Assembly: GCA_001970955.1 (NCBI GenBank)
Contig: MPUH01000139.1
Location: 32,817-96,816 of the forward strand
Direction of reading: 5' to 3'
From: Stentor coeruleus
Taxonomy: Eukaryota > Ciliophora > Heterotrichea > Heterotrichida > Stentoridae
Length of the DNA: 64,000 nt
The notes under the pieces were generated by a model, which made no database searches, was not told where the DNA came from, and saw nothing but the letters and a program-made list of their open reading frames with translations. This document shows, piece after piece, positions 1 to 10,652 of the stretch (position 1 is the first letter of the stretch; each line of letters begins with the position of its first letter). The position numbers were made by a program, and so were the translations under genes.

Positions 1-869
1 ATAAGTTCGATTAATGAATCTTCCCTTTCTTGACTTCTTTTTGTTTGTTCTCTATGGTTTTCAAACATTTTAATAAATTTAATATCATATTCAGCTACTC
101 TTGCTGCTTGAATTTCTTGTATTTTGCAAACATCTTGATATTTAAAATTCAACTCGTCTAGGATTTTTTTAAAATTCGAAGGTTCTTTAAACAATTCAAA
201 ACTTTGTTTTTCCTGCGATTCATTTAACACTGATGTTTCTGGTTCCCAAATATTATGAAATTTATCACTTGTTGTGCTTTCACTTATCTCATTATGTTCA
301 TCTTCTCTAATACTACTTTGGTTTAAAAAATCACTTTCAATGCTTTCAAAAAATTCTTGGGGGTTGCATGGGTTATCATTTTGTTCACTCATTTCACTAA
401 ATTCATAAATTTCTTGAGATGGAAGTGGTTCTTCTCTAAATTCTTCACAAAGTTTGATTTCTTGTATATTTTCTTCACTTTCACTAACAGAAAGACTAGA
501 GTCTTCTGAAATTTCTCCACTTTCTTCAATGACTTGAAGTGATTTAGACTTACAAAGGATTATTAGAAACCTTGGAGATTGGGTCTCTTCTGGAAGGGTT
601 TCTATTATATCGTTTGAGTCAAATAATGGCAACCATTGAGCACCGTCATCTTCGAATAAGGAAAGCTTTAAACTTGCACTTTTTATGAAAGATACTGATT
701 GGAAAACAAATCGAAAAATCCCTTTGCCATAGAGCTGTATAGATTTATGTGAGGATTTGGCAATGAACTCTTCTATGAGTTTATCGTTTAAATAGACTTT
801 ACAGGTTACTTCTTCGTCGTTAAATCCGTCAACGCGGATGATTTTTCCTTCAAACGAGTTTTTCAGCAT
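1..869 (-). CDS. Coiled-coil protein, paralogue of the gene at 33486 (3' end outside window)
   Basis: The reading frame is open from the ATG at 867-869 to the window edge, giving about 289 residues with no stop or frameshift. It closely matches the 515-aa protein at 33486-35033: both begin MLK(N/D)SFEGK, share an acidic Ser/Glu-rich stretch near residues 115-200, and run into a helical region. The N-terminal 80 residues look like a small beta domain, possibly C2-like, but I cannot name the family. The left edge corresponds to about position 34330 in the other copy, so roughly 235 C-terminal codons lie outside. It is part of the inverted duplication and is transcribed away from the CDPK. Function unknown. 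Confidence 0.8.
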   Translation of the reverse strand, partial: MLKNSFEGKIIRVDGFNDEEVTCKVYLNDKLIEEFIAKSSHKSIQLYGKGIFRFVFQSVSFIKSASLKLSLFEDDGAQWLPLFDSNDIIETLPEETQSPRFLIILCKSKSLQVIEESGEISEDSSLSVSESEENIQEIKLCEEFREEPLPSQEIYEFSEMSEQNDNPCNPQEFFESIESDFLNQSSIREDEHNEISESTTSDKFHNIWEPETSVLNESQEKQSFELFKEPSNFKKILDELNFKYQDVCKIQEIQAARVAEYDIKFIKMFENHREQTKRSQEREDSLIEL

Positions 870-916
870 ATTTTCGAATTTAAATAGCCTTCTAATATTA
901 AAGATTAGGTAATTAT

Positions 917-1590
917 TTGATTATTGTATAATTTTTGTGTGTTAGGGTTGTGTGATGGGTGTTGTTTGAATGGAGAAATTTGTCAGGATGTAGTTGTTTT
1001 TGAGCTTTGGAGGATAATGATGGTGTTGAAGTTTTTTTTTTTGAGGTTTGTTTGGTTTTATAAGTTTTGCTTATGTGGAGATGCATCTCTTTTCGAATAA
1101 GAAGAAACTTTTAGAATTTCTCCAACTTCTCCGTAAAGTTTAGAGTTTTAAAAAACTGTGATTTATTTGGCTTATAATAATTCAATTTTTCTTTTCTTAA
1201 ATCATCTCATAGCCACTTTGATAAAATTGATATGCTTGAAATATGTTAATATTGTTGCCTTATGAATCTAACAGAAATTATAATTCTAAATAATATTTTC
1301 CTAAAAAGTCAATAATTAGTTTTTATTATTTTGCTTAAAAATATTAATTCTTATAGAATGAACAAATGCACCTATTTAAAATTTCTTTCTTTAGATTACC
1401 CATAGATTTATATCTTAGATAATTTTCTGGAGAACTACTTTTAGACTTAATTCAAGGATTGGGATTTCGACTTTTGAAAATGTTTTACGTTCCTTCTCTA
1501 CATGAGTTTTCTCTTTAATCTTTTTGAAACTAATTTACAAAATTCAATATTTTGAAGGTCAATTGATTCTTTCATTTAAATATTATTCAT
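917..1590 (-). pseudogene. Decayed copy of the 204-aa orphan gene at 32823-33437
   Basis: There is no useful open frame, but the stretch aligns in order with the reverse complement of the intact gene at 32823-33437. Landmarks include a shared AATGGAGAAATTTGT block near 970-985, a GATGCATCTCTTTT block near 1080, a TTTTGATAAAA(C/T)TGATATGC block near 1220 and the ATG equivalent at 1588-1590. The codon equivalent to the stop (917-919) has become a sense codon, there are many transitions and small indels, and about 100 extra bases lie near 1250-1350. It sits between the coiled-coil gene and the CDPK, exactly where the intact copy lies in the right arm. It is a dead duplicate. Confidence 0.8.
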
Positions 1591-2106
1591 TATCACTATT
1601 TAAGTTCATTAATTATATTACTACTATAATAAGCATACTATTATAAAAACAAGATAACTAATGTTTTTCTAACTCAATAAATACCGAATATCAATAAGAA
1701 AAAATACAGTTTAAAATCTACTATCTTAAGCTTATTATCTTATAAAAATCATATCGAAATTAAAACATATTGATTTTTAAATTCTAATTGTTTTGCTATT
1801 AAAAAGTACAATTTCGATTATAAATCTTAATAAATATAAAATTTTACACCGATTTCAAGCCGAAGGACACCAAATTTGCAAGTCATGTTTTAAGTGAATT
1901 TTTGATATAAAAGTTATTAAACTTGTTGTTCTAGTTAATTAATAATATTTTATAACATACCGGGCTTTTCATTATTATCAGGGAAAATATAGGGATAAGT
2001 TTCTCTTTTCCTTAAAAATATGTTCATACTTATCAAAGAACGTATTTAATTAGGTAAATAAACTATCTATTATTACCATACCATAATAAAAGTAATTCAA
2101 TTAAAC
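1591..2106. other. Intergenic stretch upstream of the left CDPK
   Basis: This AT-rich stretch has no open frame I trust. The first 100 bases still align with the equivalent region upstream of the 204-aa gene in the right arm (around 32700-32820). It should hold the CDPK promoter, but I see no recognisable motif. Confidence 0.5.
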
Positions 2107-4299
2107 ATGGGATGCTGCCAACACTCTATAAAAGAAGTAGAATTCACAGATCCAGGGATCAAAAAAGAAAAAAAAGAAGTAGAATTCACAGATCCAGGGA
2201 TCAAAAAAGAAACTCCATTAGAAAATGCTCCAATTTTCGATGTCCATATGAATGATAGGTTCCTGTTAAGCTTGAATGATCAATCATCTAACCCAAGTTT
2301 AGAAATCAAAGAAGTACCTAAAGAAATACCAGAACCTGTTGTTGAACAAGCACAACCTAAAGTAATGTCAAAATTCATGTCAGGACTTCTTGCTGCAAAA
2401 GCTAAGGTCAAAGAAGAACCTGTTGAAGTAGTCGAAGCAGTTAAAGAAGAACCAGTTGAAGTAGTCAAATCAGTTAAAGCAACCGAAGATGCTGAAGTAG
2501 TTGAAGCTGTTAAAGCAGCTGAAGAAGTTGAAGCAGTTAAAGAAAAGTCAGAAGCTTCATCAGAAAAACCATTATTGAAAGGTTCATTAAAATTCTTTGG
2601 AGGTCTAGTGAAAAGTACAATAGAAAAAAGCACTATCATAGTCAAAGAACAGATAGAAAACGTTGAAAAAGGTACAGAATATGTTGTAAAACAGGTTGAA
2701 GATGCTGAGATTGCAGAAAATCTAAAACAAATTGCTGATGATGCTATTGTAAATAGTGAATGTGTAGTTAGAGAAGGAGTTAAAAGATCTGCGACTATAA
2801 TTCAAGAACAAGTTGCTATAATTAAAGAAGGCTTACAAGAAACTATTAATGCGATTAAAGATCTTGGTATTAAAAAACGTGTCACTGATATTATATACCC
2901 AATGTTAAAAAAGTTCTTTGTACATTCAATTACTTGTGATATTGAAAAAAAATATACAATTCATGAAATCCTAGGCACAGGAGGTTTTAGCACTGTAAAA
3001 AGGGTAATTGACAAAATTACTGGAATAGAACGGGCAGCTAAAATTTTTGTTAAAAATTCTATGACAGAAAAGCAAACTGATATATTGATGAAAGAAGTTG
3101 ATGCTTTAAAAGCTGTTGATCATCCAAATATTATTCAAGTTGTGGAGATTGTTGAGGACTTTTCTAAGATTTGCTTAATAACTGAAATCTGCAGTGGAGG
3201 GGAACTTTTTGATAGGATTGCTTCGACTGAAGGGTTTGATGAAAGTATGGCGGCTAGTATTATGTATCAAATACTCTCAGGACTTATTCACGTTCACCAA
3301 AATGGGTATATTCATGGAGATATGAAACCTGAAAATATCCTTTTTATAGGTAAAGATTGCACATCATTAAAAATCATTGACTTCGGCGTATCAAAGAGCA
3401 TAAAAAAAGAAGAAAAACAAGTAAATTGTATAGGCACAGTAAAACATATATAGGCTTATTATATCGCCCCAGAATCCCTTGAAGGAGTAGTTACAAATAA
3501 ATCAGATATTTGGAGTTGTGGGGTCATACTTTACATGATGCTCTGTGGTATGCCTCCATTTAACGGTAGAAACGATGAAGAAATACTTAAAAAAGTTCGC
3601 AGAGGGATTTTCGACTTTTCTCATAAACGTTGGAAAAATGTTTCTAAAAATGCTAAAGACCTTATTCAAAAAATGCTCAACAAAGATCCAGAAAGGCGTT
3701 TTTCTGCTTCTGAAGCATGGAATCATTCTTGGGTCCAAAGTTCTGTTACAAAAGAAAACCAACTAGGTGAATTAGGTTCTTCAGTACTTAAACATCTTGC
3801 TGCTTTCAGAGCAAATACTCGTCTTCAACAAGCAACATTTTCTTATATCGCTTCAAGTATGACAACTAGTAATGAAATTGATGAACTAAGAAAAGCTTTT
3901 ATTATCCTTGATACTGATGGTAATGGGCATTTAAGTGAACTCGAACTAAGGAGAGGCTTTTCTAACATTTCTCTTAGTGCTTCAGTAAAACTTGAAGATA
4001 TTCTTAAAAGCTGTGATTCTGATATGAATGGGCAAATCGACTACTCTGAATTCATAACAGCGGCTATTGACTGGCACAAGCATCTTTCTAAAGAAATACT
4101 AGAAAATACTTTTAAAGCCTACGACAAAGATGATAGCGGGTCAATATCAATAACAGAACTTAGAGAATTTCTAGGAGGTGACGATGATAAAATGGATGAA
4201 TTCTGGAAGCAATTACTAGAAGATGCTGATAGCAATGGAGATGGTGTTATTGATTTACAAGAATTTAAAGAATTGATGTTAAGAAAAGAAAATTCGTAA
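2107..4299 (+). CDS. Calcium-dependent protein kinase (CDPK), left copy, spliced
   Basis: A 725-aa Ser/Thr kinase joined across a 15-nt intron. The N-terminus MGCC fits N-myristoylation at Gly2 plus palmitoylation at Cys3/4, so membrane attachment is expected. A long low-complexity Glu/Lys/Val region (about residues 12-275) precedes the kinase domain (about 285-540): glycine loop GTGGFSTV, catalytic Lys in RAAKIF, HGDMKPEN, DFGVSK and, after splicing, GTAYYIAPES. Four EF-hands follow, with loops DTDGNGHLSELE, DSDMNGQIDYSE, DKDDSGSISITE and DADSNGDGVIDL. This is the classic CDPK order, so Ca2+ activation is expected from the family. The catalytic loop reads HGD instead of HRD. A 42-bp in-frame tandem duplication near the N-terminus is absent from the right copy. 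Confidence 0.95.
2134..2217 (+). repeat. 42-bp in-frame tandem duplication inside the CDPK N-terminus
   Basis: Two copies of a 14-codon unit, EVEFTDPGIKKEKK, start at 2134 and 2176; the second matches for its first 39 bases. The right-arm CDPK has a single, diverged version of this segment. Confidence 0.9.
3439..3453 (+). other. 15-nt intron in left CDPK
   Basis: GTAAAACATATATAG, phase 0. Read through, it would end the protein at a TAG in the middle of the kinase activation segment; removing it restores GTAYYIAPE. The right-arm paralogue has an intron at the same codon boundary. Confidence 0.95.
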
Positions 4300-4319
4300 T
4301 AAGGCTAATCGTTAAGTAC

Positions 4320-5123
4320 TTAACTATTTTTAAAGCCACTAATACGCTCTTCTTGAAGCTTAAAGTTTTCTATGTCAGCAGCCGTGATATGTGACATATA
4401 TTCAGCAGAGTTTCCATAGTTTCCAGTATTAGAGGTTGTAGGTCTATTTTTGCAGGCACAAAGAGCCATTCCAAAAATCGCACCACCAATTGCAGCATTT
4501 GTCCAACTTCCTATTGGTCCAACAAACAAAGCTAAAATAGTTGAGTCAAAAGCACCAAGAACTGCGTATTTTGTAAGCTTACTTGTAGCAAAGGCTCTGT
4601 CGTAAACTTCAGAAAAGAAACTGAAAAAAGTTCCTGAGACTGCTCCAATTGTAATATAATAAGGAGNGCCAAGAACTGCGTATTTTGTAAGCTTACTTGT
4701 AGCAAAGGCTCTGTCATAAACTTCAGAAAAGAAACTGAAAAAAGTTCCTGAGACTGCTCCAATTGTAATATAATAAGGAGAGATTGTTCTAAACATGAAT
4801 TTCGCATTGTCGAATGGGAAAAGCTCAGTATGATTGAAGTTCATTACCATTTTTCTGTATACATAAGGAGAATTTTTCAATAGTGGCTGTAATGCAAGGC
4901 CACCTAGAAATCCTAATAAGCCACCGAGGAGTGCACGATATCCTAGAAACAAGAATTCATTTTGACTGGTCTTCATATCTTCTAAAAGAGCTCGTAATGA
5001 ATAGACTTGATCATTGTGATAAGGAGAAGGCTTTAGATTCATGCGACGGTTGTCATGATAGTGCACCTTATCTTCGCCTGAGAGAAGAGACAAAGGGTGT
5101 ATTCCGACCAATAAATTTCCCAT
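4320..5123 (-). CDS. Small glycine-rich membrane protein, possibly Tim17-family-like
   Basis: The frame encodes 267 residues, but 114 bases (38 codons) around the N at 4667 are probably an assembly duplication; collapsing them gives about 229 residues. Hydrophobic, glycine-rich segments include GYRALLGGLLGFLGG (about residues 61-75) and NAAIGGAIFGMAL, with a third in SPYYITIGAVSGTFFSFF. The small-residue spacing recalls Tim17/22/23 or complex I NDUFA11-type proteins, but that is only a resemblance. It converges with the CDPK, the two stops being about 20 bp apart. A decayed copy lies at 29525-30164 in the right arm. Confidence 0.7.
   Translation of the reverse strand: MGNLLVGIHPLSLLSGEDKVHYHDNRRMNLKPSPYHNDQVYSLRALLEDMKTSQNEFLFLGYRALLGGLLGFLGGLALQPLLKNSPYVYRKMVMNFNHTELFPFDNAKFMFRTISPYYITIGAVSGTFFSFFSEVYDRAFATSKLTKYAVLGXPYYITIGAVSGTFFSFFSEVYDRAFATSKLTKYAVLGAFDSTILALFVGPIGSWTNAAIGGAIFGMALCACKNRPTTSNTGNYGNSAEYMSHITAADIENFKLQEERISGFKNS
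4555..4780. repeat. 112-bp direct duplication flanking a single N (likely assembly artefact)
   Basis: Positions 4555-4666 and 4669-4780 match with one difference; the N is at 4667. The dead homologue in the right arm has only one version of this segment, which independently supports a join artefact rather than a real protein repeat. Confidence 0.85.
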
Positions 5124-5986
5124 TTATAACTTGGCTTCAATTTCCAAATATGATTTGATGAAATGATTTAGGGTTTTGGTTTTGATTTGGATTTTGTGAC
5201 TGGAAAGTTCGCTTAAGTGAAATTTTAGTGAAGATTAATTTTTAAAGTATTTGCTTTTTTTGTATGTTAGATTTTGATTTAGGTAAGTGATGTTATTAGG
5301 TAAAGATGCTGTATTTAGTTAATATAGTTTGAAAAATATTCTTATAAAAGTTTTTGATAAAATTATGAATGCTATTTTTGATATACAAAAAAAATCATAG
5401 AATAGCTTCAATAAACTTACGCTAACATAGAAAATAAAAACTATCTAGCAAAAAGTAAAATATTTCAGATAAAGCATAAACAAAAATCAGAGGAAGTTGA
5501 AGGACATAACTACTTAAATATACTAAAAAAATTATTTCAAGTAAAAAATAGCTAGATGAAACTAATAAAATAGTTATAATAAATGTCCTATGCTAAGCTG
5601 TTGGTACTTAAGGTATTAGCTTTAAAAACCAAAATTAATCCATAACCTTTTCTCAAACTATCATAACAAAATCTAAAAATATTAAAGATTTTAACATAAT
5701 TTACTAAATCATGTAGTAGTTTCTATTGTTAGTTTATAAAATACTTAAATTTTCCAATATTGCACTTTTAAATTTTATTAAATAACTGCTTCTGAAAAAT
5801 ATTAGCATTTGAAGTAGAATCATCGTATAATATTTTTTAAACATCATTAGCATTTGAAGTTCTGATAAATTGATTTTCCCTCGTAAAACCACTTTTCTTG
5901 TAAAAATTTTTAAAAAGTGTTTATTGTAGCAATATGAACAGAAGCACTACCGGGTATATAAAGTTTCCCTGAAAATATAATAAATT
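5124..5986. other. Intergenic, no gene seen
   Basis: AT-rich spacer between two divergent genes, so it should contain both promoters. A short repeated string, TTAGCATTTGAAGT, occurs twice near 5800-5860. Nothing else is recognisable. Confidence 0.5.
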
Positions 5987-6835
5987 ATGGAAAGAAGGCG
6001 TCCTCCATTAGTAGAAGATCTAATTTATTCTGTTCTTAAAGATGCTCTTAGTTCAGAGAATAAAGCGATAATTGACTGTTTCGGTATAACATTTATCCGC
6101 CAGCTCATCAATAGCACACGATACAGTTCCTCAGTTTTCAATATAATTATGAATGATCCACCGTGTTTTAAAGGTTACCCATCAGGAAACTACCTAAAGC
6201 AAATTGCTAAAGTCCTAGAGCTATGGAGTCAAAATTCACAATTCCCAATTAAATATACTCCACTATCTGGTTTTTCTACTGAAATAACTCAGAAAGAATT
6301 AGAAAGCCTTTCTCATATTCCAGAATGCATAGCGAATTTGCTAACTTACATTTCTGATAGTTCGGCTTTAACTTTAGCCGAGAGCTTGTTGATTAGTCTT
6401 GGTCCAAGAGGAATTCTTTTTTGTTTAGGCGTACGTAGAACCCAAGGCAGTACTGACAAATATATGATTCCACAAAGGAGTATAATTGAAAAAGCATTCT
6501 CACAATTGTATTCAAAAGAAGAAAGTAAAAGTTCATCTAATTTATCTGTTGGCGCTAGATCATTAACAAAACATGCTCACAGAAGCTCAGAAGGATTTTG
6601 GGGGAAAATTACTGGAACTGATAATATGAAAAACAATACTGCACAAGATATTTTAAGAAGACTTTTAAATGAAGCTGCTTGGGTTAATGTCCATTGTTTA
6701 CCTAATGAAGAAGCGATACTTGAAATAAGAGTTTCTCAAGGATATGGGGCAAGATGGATTATTGAAAAGAAAAACTTTAGAGGATTTGTTGAGCCTATGA
6801 TGGAAGGAGGTCATGAAAAAGGCTGGAAACATTAG
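5987..6835 (+). CDS. Conserved protein of unknown function (282 aa)
   Basis: Single exon. Residues 1-150 look helical and soluble. A Ser-rich linker near 180-205 is followed by a C-terminal block with QGYGARW, FRGFVEPMMEGGHEKGWKH at the very end. The spacing GYG-RW ... F-GF-EP ... GH--GWKH looks like a conserved eukaryotic C-terminal signature that I recall from plant and protist proteins without a known role. No membrane segment, signal peptide or catalytic motif is evident. The ATG follows a clean AT-rich leader (AATTATGG). The product is probably cytosolic. Confidence 0.75.
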   Translation: MERRRPPLVEDLIYSVLKDALSSENKAIIDCFGITFIRQLINSTRYSSSVFNIIMNDPPCFKGYPSGNYLKQIAKVLELWSQNSQFPIKYTPLSGFSTEITQKELESLSHIPECIANLLTYISDSSALTLAESLLISLGPRGILFCLGVRRTQGSTDKYMIPQRSIIEKAFSQLYSKEESKSSSNLSVGARSLTKHAHRSSEGFWGKITGTDNMKNNTAQDILRRLLNEAAWVNVHCLPNEEAILEIRVSQGYGARWIIEKKNFRGFVEPMMEGGHEKGWKH

Positions 6836-7021
6836 TGTATTATTAAGTTTTATTTTTTACTCTAAAAAATAATGTTTTATGTATAAAATCATAACAAATT
6901 TGAGTTAGTTCAATTAGATAATTTTGGTTTTATGATATTATTAGATAATTTATATAGTTTATAAAATGATTGACTTTAATCTTTTAACAAATTTTATTGT
7001 TTATTGTAAATATTATAAGCT

Positions 7022-7825
7022 ATGGGATGTGTTTGTAACTCTGAAGTCTCTCATGGAGAAGAAACAAATTTCGATTGCTCGCATATCACTTTAAAGTTTT
7101 CTGATACTGAAGAATCAGTTTCTCCTCCTCAGCCAAAGAGAAAAGCTCAGAAAAAAACTATGAAAAAAGAATCATCTTCAATACCTTCCTTTAGTAATAC
7201 ACAAAAAAGTTCTGAATCTTATCAACCACGACTTTACAAGTTAATTAAACCTGTTATGCCTTATATTCTTGCAGGAGATTTAATGAAATATCATCCAGGA
7301 ATATCAGCCCAGTTTATTAATAGATATTGTGTCTTAACAGATTCAGAATTCAGGTATTACAAAAGCCAACATTCTTATTCGCTTGGGGAAAAACCTTTAT
7401 TGAACATTCCAGTTTCTTTAATAGAAGCAGTAAATCAGTAAGATTTATACAGCGCTAGTTTTAGAGTGGAAGAAAAAGAATTAAAGTTTGTTAAATCCAA
7501 TAATTTGAATCAATTCGAAATATTTGTTGTAGATGAAGATGAAATGACTAAACTTTCTAGGAATACTGATAAAACTCCTTTAGAAAGTGAAGTTATAATT
7601 AAATCAAGCGTATTATTTCATGAAGAAAGCGTTCAAGAAGGAAAAATTATGAAAAGGCCTTTGAGACAAGAGTCTCCAACAAAAGAATATGTTGGACTTG
7701 ATAGAACTTCATGGAGTTTAAGAGAAGTTGAGTGGTATACAGCGGAAAAAAGACTTTTATTTAGTGCTAAAGACTATGATGATGCTTGTAAATGGGTCTT
7801 TGAATTGCAGAATTTAATATTATGA
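7022..7825 (+). CDS. Lipid-anchored PH-like domain protein, spliced
   Basis: A 262-aa product across a 15-nt intron. The N-terminus MGCVCNSE fits Gly2 myristoylation with palmitoylation at Cys3 and Cys5. After a basic Ser-rich linker, residues about 80-260 resemble a PH domain: GDLMKYHPG, then NRYCVLTDSEFRYYKS, and the typical final helix with a conserved Trp in YDDACKWVFELQNLIL. The domain has a long insert (about 170-220). PH folds usually bind phosphoinositides or proteins, so a membrane-associated signalling adaptor is inferred. It ends in TGA. Confidence 0.75.
7438..7452 (+). other. 15-nt intron in the PH-like gene
   Basis: GTAAGATTTATACAG, phase 2. The GTAA start creates an in-frame TAA if retained; removal joins AAT CA|C GCT and continues the PH-like beta strands. 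Confidence 0.9.
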
Positions 7826-9259
7826 ATATATGATTATTATTAAGTAATATCGAATTAGGTAATTGTAGGAAGAAAGTAAGTTGATACTCTTTTTATAGGC
7901 ATATATTAATATTTTAGTTATTCAATTATTTAACTGAATACTATCCCTAAATCGTCAATTTATACTAGTATTTTCTTTAATTTTAGAAGTTTTTATCATC
8001 TATCTGTATAGCATAATGATAGATTTTATACTTTTTGCATGAAAATTAGGTGGAAATCGTTTTGTTTAAACACTTTCCATCATCTCCTTATTTATGTTGG
8101 CCAATCATTCATTGATAGTTTGAGAAGTCGTTGATAAATAACTATTAGCTTTCTAAATAGAAGTTTATATACATTAATATTTTAAAAACTCTCTTTTTTC
8201 TGTATAGCTTCTTTTTCTGAACATATACTATCACTAATCTTGCATTCTATTTTCTTCATTAGGTTGATTATTATTTTCTATACCGATTTATTTGCTTTAT
8301 GCTTTAATACATTTTCCAACATTAAACCATATTTTTAAATTTTATTGTAAATATTACATGATGATAATACAATTTATTCTAAAGTCTTAAATTAAAATCC
8401 TAATTAAATCTCTTATCATAAAATTATATTCTGATTTTAATATCCTGTATACCTCATCCTCAATAGATTTTCTATTTTATTGATGACTAATACACCTGCA
8501 CATTTTATATAAAATAATTTAGTTTTTAATTTTGATTTGTTTAATTTTCGATATGTAATGTTATACATGGATTTATTATATAAAACATTTTTGCATATAT
8601 AATAAACTTATCAAGGTATAAGAAAATATGTTTCAGGTATAGTTCTATATCCAAATCATCTAATCTTGATATCCCTGTATTTTCTCCATAACCTAAGCAA
8701 ACTAGAACTTCCTTAGCTGAAGAAAAATAAATCAAGGAAAAGCTTCTTCCAGAGCATTCAGCTGTGATCCTTTCCCTTGAAAATTTCCCCTTATTAAAAA
8801 AAGCTAAAATCTTTCCCCCAAAACCGATTTGGCCACCCCTAGTTACAATATTAAACTTATAAATCAGAAAAAATTATTTATAATATCACCAGTGCTATAT
8901 AATTTATAATTAACTATATATACATATTTAAGTTTATCTAACTAGAAATATATAATGGAATTTTATTTAATCTAATATAATATAACTAACAATAAGTATT
9001 TTTCAAAACTAATTATTCTAACACATATTGAAATATAAACCCTAAATCAAACTAAAAAGAAATAAAAGACTCTAACTCTGGCAAATACAAACATTTTAAA
9101 TAATTTAATTACTTTATAAAACATCGATATTTTCACTAAAAAGTTTTTGATATTTTTATTACACCCAACTCTGCTTTCCTAAAAATTTTTTTTGCTAAAT
9201 TTTGAAAATTGCACGCGTTTTCTCATTTTTTCTAATTATTTTCCATAAATTTAATTGAT
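7826..9259. other. Long intergenic stretch with a possible gene fragment
   Basis: AT-rich spacer of about 1.4 kb. Most of it shows nothing recognisable. The exception is 8541-8830 (minus strand), listed separately, where base composition is visibly less AT-rich. Confidence 0.5.
8541..8830 (-). pseudogene. Possible decayed Kelch-like gene fragment
   Basis: On the minus strand a short open stretch reads GRSFSLIYFSSAKEVLVCLG followed by GISRLDDLDIELY. The order resembles a Kelch repeat (GRS-H-, a beta strand, then a GG turn, then LNDLW-FDL), but the GG is replaced by GY and the reading frame decays on both sides. No start codon or complete domain is visible. It may be a remnant or chance; confidence is low. 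Confidence 0.3.
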
Positions 9260-9274
9260 ATGGTAATATATATA

Positions 9275-9769
9275 ATGGATTTTTACGAAATTGAAGATAA
9301 GTCTTCTCCCGATTCTTGGTCTACTTGCGATATGAGCTCCCAGCAAGATCTCAATGCTACACCTGCTAAAGAGATAAGCGAAAAATGCAGGATCCTTAAA
9401 CAAAGAAAATCAATCAAATCAATTTTTTCGACTCTAAAATCCTTCATAAATCCACCTACTAATGACTCTACTCCTATAATAGATTATATCAATTCAACAT
9501 TTAATGATGAATCTCTTGAAAACTTGTCCTCAAAGTTAAATTTTAAGTGTTGCAGTCTTAAAAAACACAGCTCAGGCTGTATGAAAAAGTGGAAAAATGT
9601 TCAAGACGCACTTATTAGCCTTGCTATGGATTATTCTCAAGAACCAAAAATGATATTTAGTATAAAGAAACGAAAGAGCCAAGGTTCTAAAGTTTTGTTA
9701 GATAAATCGCAGCCATCTTGGATACACAGACTTATTTTGCAAAGTTTATTAGATATCAGTAGTAATTAA
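9275..9769 (+). CDS. Hypothetical protein (164 aa)
   Basis: Single exon. An upstream in-frame ATG at 9260 would add MVIYI; I prefer 9275 because its context (ATAATGGAT) matches neighbouring starts. The N-terminus is acidic and Ser-rich; the middle has basic, Cys-containing stretches (KCCSLKKHSSGCMKKW); the end is a helical SWIHRLILQSLLD. No domain recognised, no membrane segment. It lies alone between two long spacers. Confidence 0.6.
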   Translation: MDFYEIEDKSSPDSWSTCDMSSQQDLNATPAKEISEKCRILKQRKSIKSIFSTLKSFINPPTNDSTPIIDYINSTFNDESLENLSSKLNFKCCSLKKHSSGCMKKWKNVQDALISLAMDYSQEPKMIFSIKKRKSQGSKVLLDKSQPSWIHRLILQSLLDISSN

Positions 9770-10260
9770 ATACTTATTTTATTACTATAAGGATATAAAT
9801 TATATATGGCCAGTTTATTTGATTATAAATGAGATGTTATTATGATTTTTATAATCAAATTTACTTGAAGATATGTGATATTATTAATGTATAGAGAGTA
9901 TATTTTTTTTTTAAATATTTTATGTTGTTTGTTATTTATAGATTAAATGTTGTGTGATTTTTGAATATATTTGATGAATTTTGATGTAGTTCTGATAAAT
10001 AGGAAACATTTCATATTATATCGTTAGTTTTATAGATAAAATTTTATTAGTTATTTTTTATTTGTTGGTGATGTAAATGCTAAAAGGTAGTTGTTAGGAT
10101 ATATATATTTTCGACAATAATTATTCTAAACACATATAAATCATTTAATACGAATAACTACTATACGCTTAAAACATGATATATCTAAAATCTTCCATTC
10201 CTTAATTCTTACACAACTTCCTCATATCTATTACCTAAAGTTTTTATACAATTTGTTTTT

Positions 10261-10352
10261 ATCTTTCAATCAGCAAATAAAAATACTTAAAAATCATATT
10301 TTAATNCATCTTCCAATCAGCAAATAAAAATACTTAAAAATCATATTTTAAT
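10261..10352. repeat. 45-bp direct duplication around the N at 10306
   Basis: 10261-10305 and 10308-10352 match with one difference. Probably unmerged contig ends. Confidence 0.8.
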
Positions 10353-10567
10353 TTTCAATGCTAATTAAAACTAAACAATAAACATAGTGATTAAGTAAAT
10401 TTATAAATTTACAAAGCTCATATATCCTAAATCCTCAAATAACTATCAATCTCAAAATAAAAAAAAATTTCGATAGGCCACAATAAAAACTTAGCAACAA
10501 AAATTATTCAAAAAATTACTATAAAGCATAAACAACATTAAAAAATCTTAACAACCACATAATCATA

Positions 10568-10638
10568 CAAACATAATAACCAATTATAACTATAAGTAAC
10601 TANCAAACATAATAACCAATTATAACTATAAGTAACTA
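10568..10638. repeat. 35-bp direct duplication around the N at 10603
   Basis: 10568-10602 and 10604-10638 are identical. Probably unmerged contig ends. Confidence 0.85.
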
Positions 10639-10652
10639 TAATTATTTTCTAC

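Larger units (their letters stand above)
9770..10652. other. Intergenic with two N-flanked duplications
   Basis: Very AT-rich; no gene seen. It contains two of the seven single-N joins, listed separately. Confidence 0.5.

Noticed and set aside
3451-3453. TAG in the middle of the CDPK kinase domain as a nonsense mutation or reassigned codon
   Set aside because: It is the last three bases of a 15-nt intron; the paralogue has an intron at the same place and removal restores the kinase motif.
4555-4780. Internal protein repeat in the membrane protein
   Set aside because: The two copies flank an N and the relic in the right arm has only one, so an assembly artefact is far more likely.
8822-8842. 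GGGGTGGCCAAAT-like string as a transposon terminal repeat
   Set aside because: No second, inverted copy and no target-site duplication found nearby.
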